Assembly (NCBI GenBank): GCA_036365515.1
Contig: CM070873.1
Location: 180,124,104-180,188,103 of the forward strand
Direction of reading: 5' to 3'
DNA: 64,000 nt
Source: Torymus aiolomorphi
Taxonomy: Eukaryota; Arthropoda; Insecta; Hymenoptera; Torymidae
How positions within the stretch are numbered: the first letter of the stretch is position 1; every line of letters begins with the position of its first letter. The notes below the pieces were generated by a model. That model was given only the letters and a program-made list of their open reading frames with translations. It did no database searches and was not told the DNA's origin. The position numbers and the translations under genes are program-made. Below, piece after piece: positions 21,891-32,660 of this stretch.

Positions 21891-22912
21891 ATTAAAAATT
21901 CGAATGAATTTGAAGAATGTACTGTCTTACAATTGTGTAGTCTTAGCAAAGTCAAAATAGATCAGTGGAGTTATATCGATCCACGATTTTCCACCCCACA
22001 CGAAAGTCTGGGTATGGTTTCGATAAGGTTCCGTTTGGTTCGGGCCTCCTAGTTATTTTTCTATAGCTGATAATTACAGTATTTTAGAGGATAATCTACA
22101 ATTTTCCACATTGTCAGCATAGAATTTGAAGCAGAAGCTACTCTGACCACTCTGTTCTCTAAACATGTTTTGGCTTGTATAAATTCATGAATTTACAGAT
22201 TTGCGAACTTTTCACTCGGAAACGCCTCGACTGATCAAAACATCATCAAAAATAGTTTTATAATTTGTAATTTCATGTAATTTGTTTCGAGATTTTTTTA
22301 TTCTAGAAATTATTGGCCAACTATATTGAATCTGTCATCTTTAATTTTGTAGATTTGACTCCGGATTCGCGATCAGCAACTCAAGAAAACCACGTATACC
22401 AAATTTTGTATGGATTCGTTGATTTTTGAAATTTCGTTCGCCATATTGGATCCGCCATCTTGAATTTTGAAAGTTTGATCGTGGAATTTGAACGAGCAAC
22501 CAGACAACCTTTAGCATGAATTTTTTCATAATTTTTTATCGCTATTCTGAATTTTTACACACATGCCTAATGCACTTTCTATCGTTATGGCCGCCATATT
22601 GGTCGGCCATCTTCAAATCATGGCTTCTGCCACTTCGCGTTCGAAAGCCACATTTCAAGGAAAATTTTGAGTGGTCGTAGGTTTTCGTTCGTCCTCTCAA
22701 TTTTTGTACAGAGGGTTGGTAAAAGTGACGTGAAACGTCCCATATACAAAAAACGTTGTGTTTTATGTAATCTTACATTAAGCTCTGTAAATATATAAAT
22801 GTATGAAATTTTATAAGCGGCGCTATATTTAATCCGCCGTGGAACTTATAACTAATGACATTATTTAAAAATAACTGTGTAAAACGGTTGGTTTATGAGT
22901 CAATTTATTGTT
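21891..22912. other. Unassigned, possible 3' flank of the transposase copy
   Basis: AT-rich, no ORF. Phrases such as GCCATATTGGATCCGCCATC (22440-22459) resemble words in the terminal inverted repeats of the 47829-51817 element, so part may be a decayed terminus of the 21345 copy. The similarity is short. Confidence 0.35.
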
Positions 22913-22924
22913 ATTAAAAATATA

Positions 22925-22975
22925 TAACAACGACGTTTCGGTGGCTAGTTTGACACCCTCATCAGATCTACAAAT
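22925..22975 (-). ncRNA. Hammerhead ribozyme motif, minus-strand Penelope copy
   Basis: On the minus strand CTGATGA (22959-22965) and GAAAC (22935-22939) flank a stem II made by GGTG and CACC with a 10-base loop. It is nearly identical to the motif at 25212. It is placed at the 3' end of the element, as expected for the pseudo-LTR of Penelope elements. Confidence 0.65.
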
Positions 22976-23581
22976 TATTGAAACACAATTATGGACACAC
23001 TATTTTATACAAACAATTATACTATTATTAGCCAAATCGACTACTACCTTTAGTTATAACAATTTAATTATAATACCCAAACCAGGCTCGTCATATACAT
23101 ACTGCTTGTAGCTATAAAACATTAGAAACAATATTAAACATCAAAAATAAACAAATTATTGCTGAAAAGTTGAAACAAATTATGTAAAAAGTCATCATGA
23201 TCTCACCTCATAAAAACATTTATTAATTTAAGATAGACAAACTAATAATCCTAATATCAATATATGCAATGTATAAACACATAAAACAATAGCACAAAAA
23301 CATAATTCAATAATAAAATTATAATAAAAAATTAAAAAAGTAAATAAGTAAATATTACACAAAAGTTACGTAAAGCCATATCGCTTATCACAGTTAGAAG
23401 AATACTACGAATGACTAGAAAGTTTACACCCAGATCGAAATAAAGCGTAATCTATGTATATAATCAAGTACTATTAATCAATATACTGTCGGTATACAGG
23501 AATTTCTATTGCCTTCATCAGAATACCGCATATCAAATCAAAATTAAATAAGGTGGTATCATTGTGACTTCTTTTACACTA

Positions 23582-23902
23582 TTATTTTTTATTTTTTAAT
23601 CTATTAATAATGGGAGCGTAACTACTGTGTAATTTTTTTGTATCCTCTTTCTTATTAATGGATTTGGTTTGTAAATGAATATGGATCATTTCAGACAATG
23701 TTCTTCTATACCAATTAGTTTCTCTATCAAGTATTTCAAAATTTTCAAAGTTAAACAAATGGGATTCATTTTTCATGTGTGTATTAATGACCAATGTAGC
23801 GTCATTCTTTTTTGTATTACTTTTGTGTTCTGAAATTCAGGTATAAACTGTTCTTTTTGATTCACCCACGTATGCAGCATTACAATCTTTACACTTAATT
23901 TT
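23582..23902 (-). pseudogene. Penelope GIY-YIG endonuclease, truncated copy
   Basis: The minus-strand frame covers the endonuclease C-terminus, including INTHMKNESHLFNFENFEIL and LSEMIHIHLQTKSINKKED. It starts in the Cys segment near 23900 and ends at 23582. A stop upstream of the Met separates the CNA.YVG segment. It is shorter at the 5' side than its inverted partner at 24118, so the palindrome centre lies in the partner. Confidence 0.8.
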
Positions 23903-23950
23903 ATTGCCAATACTATTCCATAACAAAAATATTAAGCTGGTTAAAGCATA

Positions 23951-24591
23951 AATTCCATAACAAGAATATTAAGCTGATTAAACAATATCTAATAAGTAAT
24001 AATTATCCTTATGAGTTTATTAAATGCCATCTTAATAAAAGGATTGCTACACATAATAATAACAATAACAATAATATTAGCAATAACAACAATAAAAAGT
24101 TTACAAAAAATAGATACTTGACTCATGTCAGTCTGCCATATATAAGAAATTTCTTCGAACAAATTACAGCAGTTTTTAGAAATTATGGTATAAGAGTTTT
24201 ACCGAAAATTAATAATAATCTTAGTTATTTGATAAAAAGAGATAAAGATGCCACTTCAATTAAAGAACAGTGTAATATAGTTTATAAAATTGAGTGTAAA
24301 GATTGTAAGGCTGCATACGTGGGTGATTCAGAAAGAACAGTTTATACTCGAATTTCAAAACACAAACGTAATACAAAAAAGAATGACGCTACATTGGTGA
24401 TTAATACACACATGAAAAATGAATCCCATTTGTTTGACTTTGAAAATTTTGAAATACTTGATAGAGAAACTATTTGGCATAGAGGAACATTGTCTGAAAT
24501 GATCCATATTCATTTACAAACCAATTCCATTAATAAGAAAGAGGATACAAAAAATTACACAGTAGTTACGCTCCCATTATTAATAGATTAA
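23951..24591 (+). pseudogene. Penelope RT C-terminus and GIY-YIG endonuclease
   Basis: An open frame from about 23951 through 24591. It starts with FHNKNIKLIKQYLISNNYPY, typical of the region following the RT of Penelope polyproteins, and includes an Asn-rich loop. The endonuclease follows: CNIVYKIECKDCKAAYVGDS with the CCHH-like cysteines and the GIY-YIG-like Y...YVG, then RISKHKRN and HMKNESHLFDFENFEI. The RT catalytic domain is absent, so this is a 5'-truncated copy. No stop interrupts the visible part, so the nuclease domain may be intact. Confidence 0.8.
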
Positions 24592-25200
24592 AAAATAATT
24601 GTGTAAAAGAAGTCACAATGATACCACCTTATTTAATTTTGATTTGATATACGGTATTCTGATGAAGGCAATAGAAATTCCTGTATTACCGACAGTATAT
24701 TGATTAATAGTACTTGATTATATACATAGATTACGCTTTATTTCGATCTGGGTGTAAACTTTCTAGTCATTCGTAACTTCTAACTGTGATAAGCGATATG
24801 GCTTTACGTAACTTTTGTGCAATATTTACTTTTTTACTTTTTTAATTTTTTATTATAATTTTATTATTGAATTATGTTTTTGTGCTATTGTTTTATGTGT
24901 TTATGCATTGCATATATTGATATTAAGATTATTAGTTTGTCTATCTTAAATTAATAAATGTTTTTATGAGGTGAGATCATGATGACTTTTTACATAATTT
25001 GTTTCAACTTTTCAGCAATAATTTGTTTATTTTTGATGTTTAATATTGTTTCTAATGTTTTATAGCTACAAGCAGTATGTATATGACGAACCTGGTTTGG
25101 GTATTATGATTAAATTGTTATAACTAAAGGTAGTAGTCGATTTGGCTAATAATAGTATAATTATTTGTATAAAATAGTGTGTCCATAATTGTGTTTCAAT

Positions 25201-25256
25201 AATTTGTAGATCTGATGAGGGTGCCAAACTAGCCACCGAAACGTCGTTATACACAG
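25201..25256 (+). ncRNA. Hammerhead ribozyme motif, plus-strand Penelope copy
   Basis: CTGATGA (25212-25218), a GGTG/CACC stem II with a 10-base loop, then GAAAC (25238-25242) and ACGTCGTTA. A very short helix III (ACG with CGT) is possible. Helix I could pair GTAGAT upstream with ATACAC downstream around an internal mismatch. Short helices III are typical of Penelope hammerheads, which may act as dimers. Confidence 0.65.
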
Positions 25257-25621
25257 TTATTTTTGAATACTACACGAGTGTTTGGATAATATCATAATAA
25301 CATTATTATTTGTAATACCTTTTTTATAAATTACAAAAAATCGATAGCAATTCATAATATAAATGAAAGAGCGGCAGCATATTACGGCGCTATGGAATTA
25401 TTAGCATCTAAGGCAAGATCTATTATAAAATATAATGCATACTGACGAGATCAATAAAATAGATCTAGAACGAAACGTTACGTTTGCACAGACATGGGGC
25501 ATGCACTTTTTGTTTATACATGCCATAATGAATAGAAATCAATTCATTTTATCAAGCAAATTTTGAAGGTCACGAAATGAAGTTGCCGCTTTTTTTTGCA
25601 TGTATAACCACCAATATTTAC
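25257..25621. other. Unassigned AT-rich DNA
   Basis: No ORF or clear repeat. It continues past the Penelope tail, and I see no sharp right boundary. Confidence 0.4.
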
Positions 25622-26405
25622 CCCTTTTCTTAACCCATTGCTTAACCCATTTCTTAACCCATTCCTTAAGCCTTTTTTAACCCCTTTTTACCCTTGTCTT
25701 AACCCCTTTCTTAACACTTTTCTTAACCCTTTTCTTAATCCTTTTGTTAAGATGTTCTGAGATACCGACATAATACGAAAAAAATATATTTCTCGTGCAA
25801 TTACTGGTACAACTCTCCAAAAAAATTCCTGAATGCAGTACTTACATATACGGAGTGCCTAAATGACGTATTTTTCCAAAAAAAATACGAAAAATTGTTT
25901 AATTAAATAAAAACCTTTGTGGTCGATAAGTAGGAATCTACATTTTTATTATTTTATCTGATTTTAGAAAAAGTATATTTCATGAAAATACTAATAGAAT
26001 CATTACGGAAAAATTTCTGATTATATTACTTAGATGTACGGAGGGCTTAATTGGTGTATTTTTTTCAACTAAAGGTTTAAAGTCAGTTTAATAAATAAGG
26101 AATTTTGGTTGATTTTGGACTGCACATCGCCTTAGTCCTTTTTTAACCCTTTTCTTAACCATTTTATACCCTTTTATTAACCCTTTTCTTAACCCTTTTT
26201 AACGCTCTTTTAACCCTTTTTTAACCCTTTGTAACCCTTTATTCAACACTTTACTTAATCTTTTACTTAACACTTTACTTAACCCTTTACTTAACCCTTT
26301 ACATAACCCTTTACTTAACCCTTTACTTAATACTTTACTTATCTCTTTACTTAACACTTTACTTAATCCTTTACTTAATACTTTACTTAACCCTTTACTC
26401 AATAT
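25622..26405. repeat. CTTAACCCTTTA-type 12-bp arrays around an interspersed repeat
   Basis: Degenerate arrays of a unit like TTTACTTAACCC occur at 25622-25750 and 26145-26405, the latter with a clear 12-bp period. Between them (25750-26110) is a sequence containing two related modules (ACCGACATAAT, CATGAAAATACTAATAGAATC, TACGGAG), also found at 39385-39700. The minus-strand ORF of LSKG/LSKV repeats is a by-product of the 12-bp period. Confidence 0.8.
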
Positions 26406-26489
26406 TTACTATATATGTATCATTTGTATGAGCAATTCTCTAGAAATTTTAACTTTCACAGTATTGTAACATTTCTTATGGTTCTCAGA

Positions 26490-27889
26490 TATTTAGCAAC
26501 GACACAATCATCGAGACAGTCAATCGACCGGCGCCATACCCAACATTCATAACTTCAATACAGTAATCCTGGACAGATTGATACCATCGACGCCCTGTGA
26601 GTCTTATACTTACATGGCCTTTGCGAAAATCAATGCTAATCTCAACGCTTTTTTGATGAGTTGTGACTTGTAGCCGGTCGATTGTTATGCACTAGATCTG
26701 ATAGGAATGTTGACAAAATTAACAGATAACCTCACTTGAGCAATCGATACATTGGCACCACATAAAACAGTTTCACCCAAAAGATGCAGACCTCCGTGGA
26801 TAAACAGCGACCTACTTTACCCCTACTACAAACGCGGTACTGCCCTCAGACGGTAGAAAAGAACAGGGACTCGCACCTTTCTGGATGAATTTTTTAAGTT
26901 CCGCAAAGAAGCAAGAGATGAGACTGAACGGGCACGAACTACTGACATCCATGAGCGCCTGAAGAAGACCATTGACAACAACGGAAACTTTTGGAAAGTA
27001 CTTAGTAGCCTTGGGCTATTGCCCAAGTCGGCTGATGGTCAACATGGATTCTCGTTCGACGCGCTCAACAACCACTTCGCGACCATCTCATGCTCCCACT
27101 CTGAATCAGTAGACGATGCGACTAAATTAGTAGATCAAGCGCCTGATGACAGCTTTTCTTTTAACCAAATTTCTCTCAATGATGTCATCCTCGCGGTCGC
27201 ACATTGTACCTCGCAGACTAAGTGTAAGGATGGGATACCTCAGAATGTTGTTTCTAAGGCTCTTCCTACTATCGGCTCTCATCAGTCAACATCTTCAAAT
27301 CGTCACTTGACACGGGGGCTTTCCCGGCGACTTAGAGAAAAGCGCAGTTGGTGCCCCTCAGAAAGAAATCGGCGCCATCATCTCCATCTGAATTCCGCCC
27401 AATTGCTCTTCTGTCTTTTCTTTCCAAATCCTCGAGAAATTAGCCCATGACCAACTGACAGAGTTCATTATTGAAAAAAATATTTTCGATCCTTTGCAAA
27501 CGGGGTTCAGAAAAAATCACAGCACGGCAACTGCATTACTGAAATTGACGGATGACATCAGATTTGGCTTTGACAAAAGACTAGTGACTGTAGCACTGTT
27601 ATTTGATTTCAGCAAGGCTTTTGACTCGATCTCACCGACGGCACTGCTACGTAAACTGCGCAGCATGGGTCTGCCCCGCTTGAGTCTCTGTTGGATACAC
27701 TCATATTTAATAGGCAGGAAACAACGAGTGGCATATAAAAATGGCACCTCAGATTGGGTCACGACCAATCTCGATGTTCCACAGGCCTCGGTGGTAGGAC
27801 CCTTGCTATTATGTCTATTCATCAACGACAGTCAGTACTTATTCAAAAACAGTAACATGAATCACTTGCTTTACGCTGATGACCTATAA
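26490..27889 (+). pseudogene. LINE reverse transcriptase, N-terminal part, broken
   Basis: A frame region with PPWINSDLLYPYYKR at 26790, RARTTDIHERLKKTIDNNG, and FALNNHF-like LNNHFATI (27067) precedes the RT palm. After a shift near 27440 come LQTGFRKNHSTATALLKLTD, LLFDFSKAFDSIS (first catalytic Asp) and ASVVGPLLLCLFIND. Then YADD sits at about 27879, next to the MITE insertion. Stops occur at about 26690, 26735 and 26855. The palm itself is one clean frame of 131 codons. Confidence 0.78.
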
Positions 27890-27924
27890 ATATACACACA
27901 AGTGCCCTAGGACGAGATTGTTAA

Positions 27925-28062
27925 CGTCTAGGCTGCCGGAAAGCCTAAATATAGGCTCTACCTGTGATCGGAACATTGTATAACTTATATCTAAGATATA
28001 GTGACATAGTTTGGGCATTTTCTAAGGGGATTAAAGCCCTTTAAATTCCGGCAGTCTAAAGG
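27925..28062. mobile_element. 138-bp piggyBac-type MITE with TTAA duplication
   Basis: TTAA occurs at 27921-27924 and 28063-28066. Element ends are CGTCTAGGCTGCCGG on the left and, reversed, CCTTTAGACTGCCGG on the right, a 15-bp imperfect inverted repeat. Removing the insert plus one TTAA (142 bp) puts the two RT halves in the same frame, confirming the boundaries. TTAA is the target of piggyBac (and Kolobok) transposons. No coding capacity. Confidence 0.85.
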
Positions 28063-28076
28063 TTAATGGAATCGCG

Positions 28077-28706
28077 TTGCTATCAACCACTGCCATGGCG
28101 GTTTCTGATTGGGCGATGGAATATGGACTACAATTGAATGCAGGCAAAACCCAAGAAATTTATTTCACTTCCAAAGGCGCATTTAAGTGCATTGCAAAGA
28201 TGGGGCTGCTTGGCATCGAACTTGGCCCGGGAACCGTCATCCGCTTTACTGAGACGGTCGTGAGCCTTGGAGTGGTGCTGTATCGGACTCTTTCCTGGAA
28301 ACTATACTTAGATAATCTTAGTAAAAAAGTCAATCCGGCCATGTATCCCCTGCGTTTTTTCTGATCCTGCACCACTGAATCACTCCGTCGTCGACTTATT
28401 CCATCATTAATTTTTCCTCTTATGGACTACTGTTCCACTATCATAATTGACGCCACGATGGAACAAAAAATCAGACTGCAGAGACTACAGAATACTTGTG
28501 TCAGGTATATTTGCGGCGTAAAATGGACTGATCATGTGACTCCCTTTCGAAGAAAATTGGTTTGGCTACGCACAGATTCAAGGCGGCAATACTTCACTGC
28601 TGTCCTTCTATATAAAATATTCAATTTCCAAACTCCGTCATATCTAAAAAAAATGTTCGAAAAACGCCAATCCAATCGACCGACAAAGGGAGTTATTAAC
28701 TTTTAG
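28077..28706 (+). pseudogene. LINE reverse transcriptase thumb and C-terminus
   Basis: Continues the RT after the MITE. The first frame (28077-28364) has WAMEYGLQLNAGKTQ and VSLGVVLYRTLSWK. After one shift near 28365 the rest (28422-28706) has FPLMDYCSTIIIDAT and LQRLQNTCVRYICG, ending at TAG 28706. These are the usual thumb and connection segments of the Jockey/CR1 group. One frameshift within. Confidence 0.75.
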
Positions 28707-29098
28707 AGGAAAGGGTGGTCGATATTTCGACCAGATGGTCGAAATATCGACTTTGCCACTTGAATCGATGACGGCCTGGAGTCTATCGTCCAGGTATGCA
28801 AAAGCCACCGCAGAGCGTGGGTGAAGAAGTTTATCGCTCTGAGTTTGGCGAGAAGGGTGGTGTGGTGGATTGAATCAAAAGTCTTAGTAAAATCAAACAG
28901 GATGAGAAAAGTTAGTATGCGCTCATCAATGGCCTGGCAGATGTCATCAAACATTCCTAGAAAAGCGGTCTGAGTGCCGTGCCTGCGGCGGAAGCCCGCT
29001 TGACGATGGTGGAGTAAACCGTTGACCTCCAGGTAGCCCTGGAGCTGGTTATGCAGCAGTCGCTCTAGTACCTTAGAGAGTTCAGGCCACTAGGCTAT
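28703..29098 (-). pseudogene. Second LINE RT fragment, opposite strand
   Basis: From 29091 leftward one frame encodes LSKVLERLLHNQLQGYLEV, HHRQAGFRRRHGTQTAFLGM, then FLILFDFTKTFDSIHHTTLL, the RT fingers and palm of a related Jockey/CR1-type LINE. It is cut at both ends. It meets the 26490 LINE at a 34-base perfect hairpin (28718-28751). The family resembles but is not identical to its neighbour. Confidence 0.72.
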
Positions 29099-29821
29099 CG
29101 GTCGCGTATCAGACGGCTTCGACATCACTTTCGATTTGACAAGAAGTATTATTATGTGTGAAGATATATTAAGTTTTTAAAAGTGTTATACAAGTGTGCA
29201 GTGATAGTTTAATTGAAGTTTTGGAAATAGCTTTTAGTACTTGAAATTTTATTAGAAACTTTATAGTTTACATAGCTGGGATCGCTGTTAAAGAAGACTT
29301 AAGTTTATACTCACTTTTACAGTTACTTACAGTTTTTCACAGTTCTTTTGCTTCATCAAGCAGTTACTGATATATTTTCAGTTATTTACAATTTTTAACA
29401 GTTTTCTATAGATGTTTACAATTTTACACAGTATTTTTACAGTTTTACACAAATACAATCACACTTTTTGCTTATAATTACTATGTTGAATGTAAATAAC
29501 TGTAAATAAATGTTAATAAATTTTAATCACTGTTAAAAACTGTAATTAACTGTAAATAACAGAAATTTATTTCTCGATTTCCGAAAACTTATTCAATGTT
29601 ATGATAGAAAAATGCTCATAATTGTTATTAACCATTAAATACTGTAAATAACTGTAAATAATTGTTAAGAACTGCTAACAACTGTAAATGACTGTTATTT
29701 ACATTACCAATTTTAACATTTTTTAACAGCTGTACCTACAACACGTATAGTACAATTTGTGTTTTACAAACATAGTTATGATATAAGCCTAACTAATAAT
29801 AATTATTATTTTCTTTTTATA
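29099..29821. repeat. Degenerate CAGTTATTTACAGTT repeats, inverted halves
   Basis: TTACAGTTTT-type words dominate 29310-29460 and their complements (AACTGTAAATAA) dominate 29500-29690, making a loose inverted structure around about 29480. No ORF. 29099-29300 has no recognisable feature. Confidence 0.6.
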
Positions 29822-30051
29822 TATTTTTTTAATCAGAGTAGTGTACAATTGAAGTACATATTATATTATATATACATTATACACGATATATGATCCAGCA
29901 GAGGAAAATGTTTTCCTGTTGGCTGGTCCGGTATTCTTAAAACTAACTTAACCTAATATTCTAGATAGAATTATAAGTTTTGTATAAAAAAAAAGTAATA
30001 TAACAATAAGATAAACTTTACAATATAAAAATAACCATGTTGTTTTTGTTT

Positions 30052-31100
30052 CTAAATGTTTTCTTTTACCCATTTCTTTAGTTTGTGTTTTTTACTGTAT
30101 CTGCTCGTAATTGTTTTTAATTCGTTAGGTAACCCTGTTGAAAATATCCATGTGGATTTTACACTGATTTCCACATGAAATCCATATGGAATCCATATGG
30201 AATCTATACGGATTCCGTATGGATTCCATGTCGATTCCATGTGGAAATCAGTCCCAAATCGTCCTGTGGACTTCCACATGGAATTCCATATAGATTTCCT
30301 TATGAATTTTTCTACAAACATTTGTAAAACAAAATCCGTATGGATTTCTATGTAGATTTCCATGGGGAAATCCAGGTAAAGACGACATGATCCATATAGA
30401 TTTCCACATGGATTTCCATATGGTAATTTTAATGTTTATAAAAATGTTTATTTATAAAATTGTTATATTTTTTTTTACTAGGATACATATTTTTGGCAAC
30501 AAGTACAGTAGAATCTTTTCGAAGAATTACATAAGAGGAAATTATAGTTTATAATTTTTTAGGCTTTACTGATATGGTACAAAACGTATCCTTAGTAAAA
30601 AAATTTAAAAATTTTATAAATAAACATTTTTATAAAAATTTAAATTACCACATGGAAATCCATATGGAAATCTACATGGATCATATCGTTTTTACCTGGA
30701 TTTCTCCATGGAAAACTACATGGAAATCCATACGGATTTTGTTTTACAAATGTTTGTAGAAAAATTCATATAGAAATCTATATGGAATTCCATGTGGAAA
30801 TCCACAGGACGATTTGGGACTGATTTCCACGTGGAATCCATATGGAATCCGTATAGATGCCATATGGATTCCATATGGATTCCATGTGGAAATCAATGTA
30901 AAATCCACATGGATATTTTCAACAGGGAAGCGATTGAATATCATTAATGCTCTAATAAAACTGTTTTTAAGGCTAATGGTTTTGAGCCTTTTTGGAATCT
31001 GGATACTTTTATTTCTTGTAGTTTTATTGGAGGTAAGATATATTAACTGTTATTCATTGTAGTGATAAGATAGTGATTCATACGCGAAAATTTGATCTAG
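30052..31100 (-). pseudogene. LINE RT C-terminus, interrupted
   Basis: The final coding part of the minus-strand LINE. Before the insert it reads (31070 to 30928) through LINALMIFNR-like sequence with some stops. After it (30132 to 30052) the frame is PNELKTITSRYSKKHKLKKWVKENI, closing at 30052. A basic C-terminal tail of this kind ends many Jockey/CR1-type RTs. The interruption is solely due to the palindromic element. Confidence 0.6.
30133..30927. mobile_element. 795-bp palindromic element inserted in LINE
   Basis: Ends CCCTGTTGAAAATATCC and its reverse complement; arms of about 330 bp are inverted copies around a spacer of about 140 bp. The arms themselves are built of short palindromic words such as TCCATATGGA. 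AA precedes and follows it. Removing 795 bp plus AA puts the LINE frames at 30944 and 30363 in register and joins IFNR to LPNELK-type sequence, so the ends are firm. No transposase inside; superfamily unknown. Confidence 0.8.
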
Positions 31101-31493
31101 TACATTGGATTTTTATCAGTGAAAAATTTATTTTTATTCACTATTTTTAATAATCTGATTTGTAGTCTTTTAAGCAAATTGATACTGTTCTAATACGCAC
31201 CTCCCCAGGCTATCATTCCGTAAGAAATAATACTGTGGGAAAAGGCGTAATATACCAAACGTAAGCAGTCTGTTGACATAATCTTAGTTAGTTTATAGAA
31301 AATGAAAATGAATTTTGTTGTACACGTATTCAATGTGTTCATTCCATCTCATGTTACTGTTAAAGACTATCCCTAAATATTTAGTACTATCAACTCTTTT
31401 GAGTTTTATACCATTTATGTTTAAGTTTTTTGGAGTACTATCGCATTGACTTCCAAATTCCATGTATATTGTTTTGTCAGTGTTTAACGAGAG

Positions 31494-31998
31494 TTAATTC
31501 AGAGCTAACCATTTAGATATTTTTTGTAAAAAGTCATTCATTTTTAACTCCACTTCATACCAAGTTTTAGCTGTTGTGATAACAGCAGTATCATCCGCAT
31601 ACGATACGATGGTTTTTTCAGGCATGTCTAATAATAAGTCGTTGATGTAAAGCATAAATAGTAACGGTCCTAATATAGTACCTTGTGGGACTCCCGTTGT
31701 TACTGATTCAAATTGGCTGGTTTTGTTGTTTATTTTGACTCTTTGCTGTCTATTTGTCAGATAACTTTTCAATAGATTGTACGCACTTCCTCTTATTCCA
31801 TAATTATAAATTTATCGAGTAGGATTTGACGATGTACTGTGTCAAATGCTTTAGCTAGGTCTAGGAACGTTATCGCAATAGGAGTGCTAGTGTCAAGATT
31901 GTTGTAAATCATATTGGATATTTGAAATAGTGCATCTTTAGTACTTCTATTTTTCCTGAAGTTTATAGTACTACTATTTTATCGCTTATCTTTTTTCC
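31494..31998 (-). pseudogene. LINE RT palm, minus strand
   Basis: The frame 31772-31494 carries KSYLTNRQQRVKINNKTSQF, TGVPQGTILGPLLFMLYIND and VSYADDTAVI (the catalytic Asp pair, near 31600). The upstream 31998-31780 part, with sequence similar to LAKAFDTVH, is spread over frames, with at least two lesions. The thumb continues into 31493-31100, which is poorly open. Confidence 0.78.
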
Positions 31999-32025
31999 TA
32001 TTTCACAAAAAAATTTGTTCATGTG

Positions 32026-32660
32026 TTAAGCCATATTTGTTGAATCAGTAATTTTTACGCTATTATCAATTATATAGTTAATGTGTTTGTTTCTTTTGCT
32101 ATTTTTACAAAGTTTTTGATTTAATGCATTACACAAACTCTTTGGATTTCTCATCTTTGCTTGTATTTGCTCTTTGTCAGGTGACTCTTTGACTTTATTA
32201 ATAATACTCTTTAATAATGAGTTAAACTTTTTATAATTTTCTCTTTTCTCTGGATTGTTAGGATTTTTCTTCCATAATTTGTAAAGTTTTTCTTTGGTTA
32301 CGCAAGATTTAATTATCGCAGATGTTATCCAGTTTTTTCTTGGATAAGGCATATTCATTTTACAATCTTTTTTAGAATATTCAGCTTTGTTTATACATAT
32401 TTTTATTTTACTAACTAGATTATTTAGTGCTAAATTTGGCTCATTAATTAATATCAATTCTAACCAGTTAATTAATTCAGGTTGAGATCTAAGTTTGTTA
32501 TAATTAATACGATTCATTGCATTGACATCTATTGTGGCTCTGATCTTTTTTATAGACATGAAAATAGGAAAATGATCATTAAGCGGAATTTTTAATGTGA
32601 AAGTTTTATAGTTAATTTTATCTAGCTTAATAAAAATATTGTCTATGCATGTTCCTGAGT
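32026..32660 (-). pseudogene. LINE endonuclease end and RT N-terminal linker
   Basis: The frame 32559-32026 (177 codons) starts just after an NDHFPIFMSIKK segment, which carries the endonuclease DH motif. It runs through NWITSAIIKSCVTKEKLYK and NPKSLCNALNQKLCKN, the linker between endonuclease and RT. It ends at a TAA near 32026, before the RT palm. A shift separates it from 33269-32643. Confidence 0.7.

Larger units (their letters stand above)
22913..25256. mobile_element. Two Penelope-like copies as a giant palindrome
   Basis: The minus-strand copy (22913-23902) and the plus-strand copy (about 24284-25256 for the matching part) are nearly identical reverse complements by eye, with arms of about 0.98 kb around a spacer of about 380 bp. 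The spacer (23903-24283) belongs to the plus-strand copy, which therefore extends further 5' into the RT C-terminal region. A 30-base segment (TTCCATAACAA...) is duplicated at 23919 and 23950. Each outer end has a hammerhead motif. Tandem and inverted arrangements are known in Penelope elements. Confidence 0.82.
26490..28706 (+). mobile_element. 5'-truncated non-LTR retrotransposon (CR1/Jockey-like), split by a MITE
   Basis: Only the RT portion and the C-terminus are left, with no endonuclease. Coding pieces run 26490-27450, 27440-27889 and 28077-28706 with several stops and shifts. RT motifs and LQRLQNTCVRYICGV near the end place it in the Jockey/CR1-type group of LINEs. A 138-bp TTAA-flanked insert (27925-28062) separates the YADD motif from the thumb. 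No poly(A) is obvious at 28706, where a different RT fragment on the other strand begins. Confidence 0.78.

Noticed and set aside
26145..26405. Telomere-like TTAACCC array
   Set aside because: The unit is a degenerate 12-mer, not the 5-bp TTAGG of insects or a clean 6-bp telomere repeat, and it lies inside repeat-rich DNA away from any end signal.
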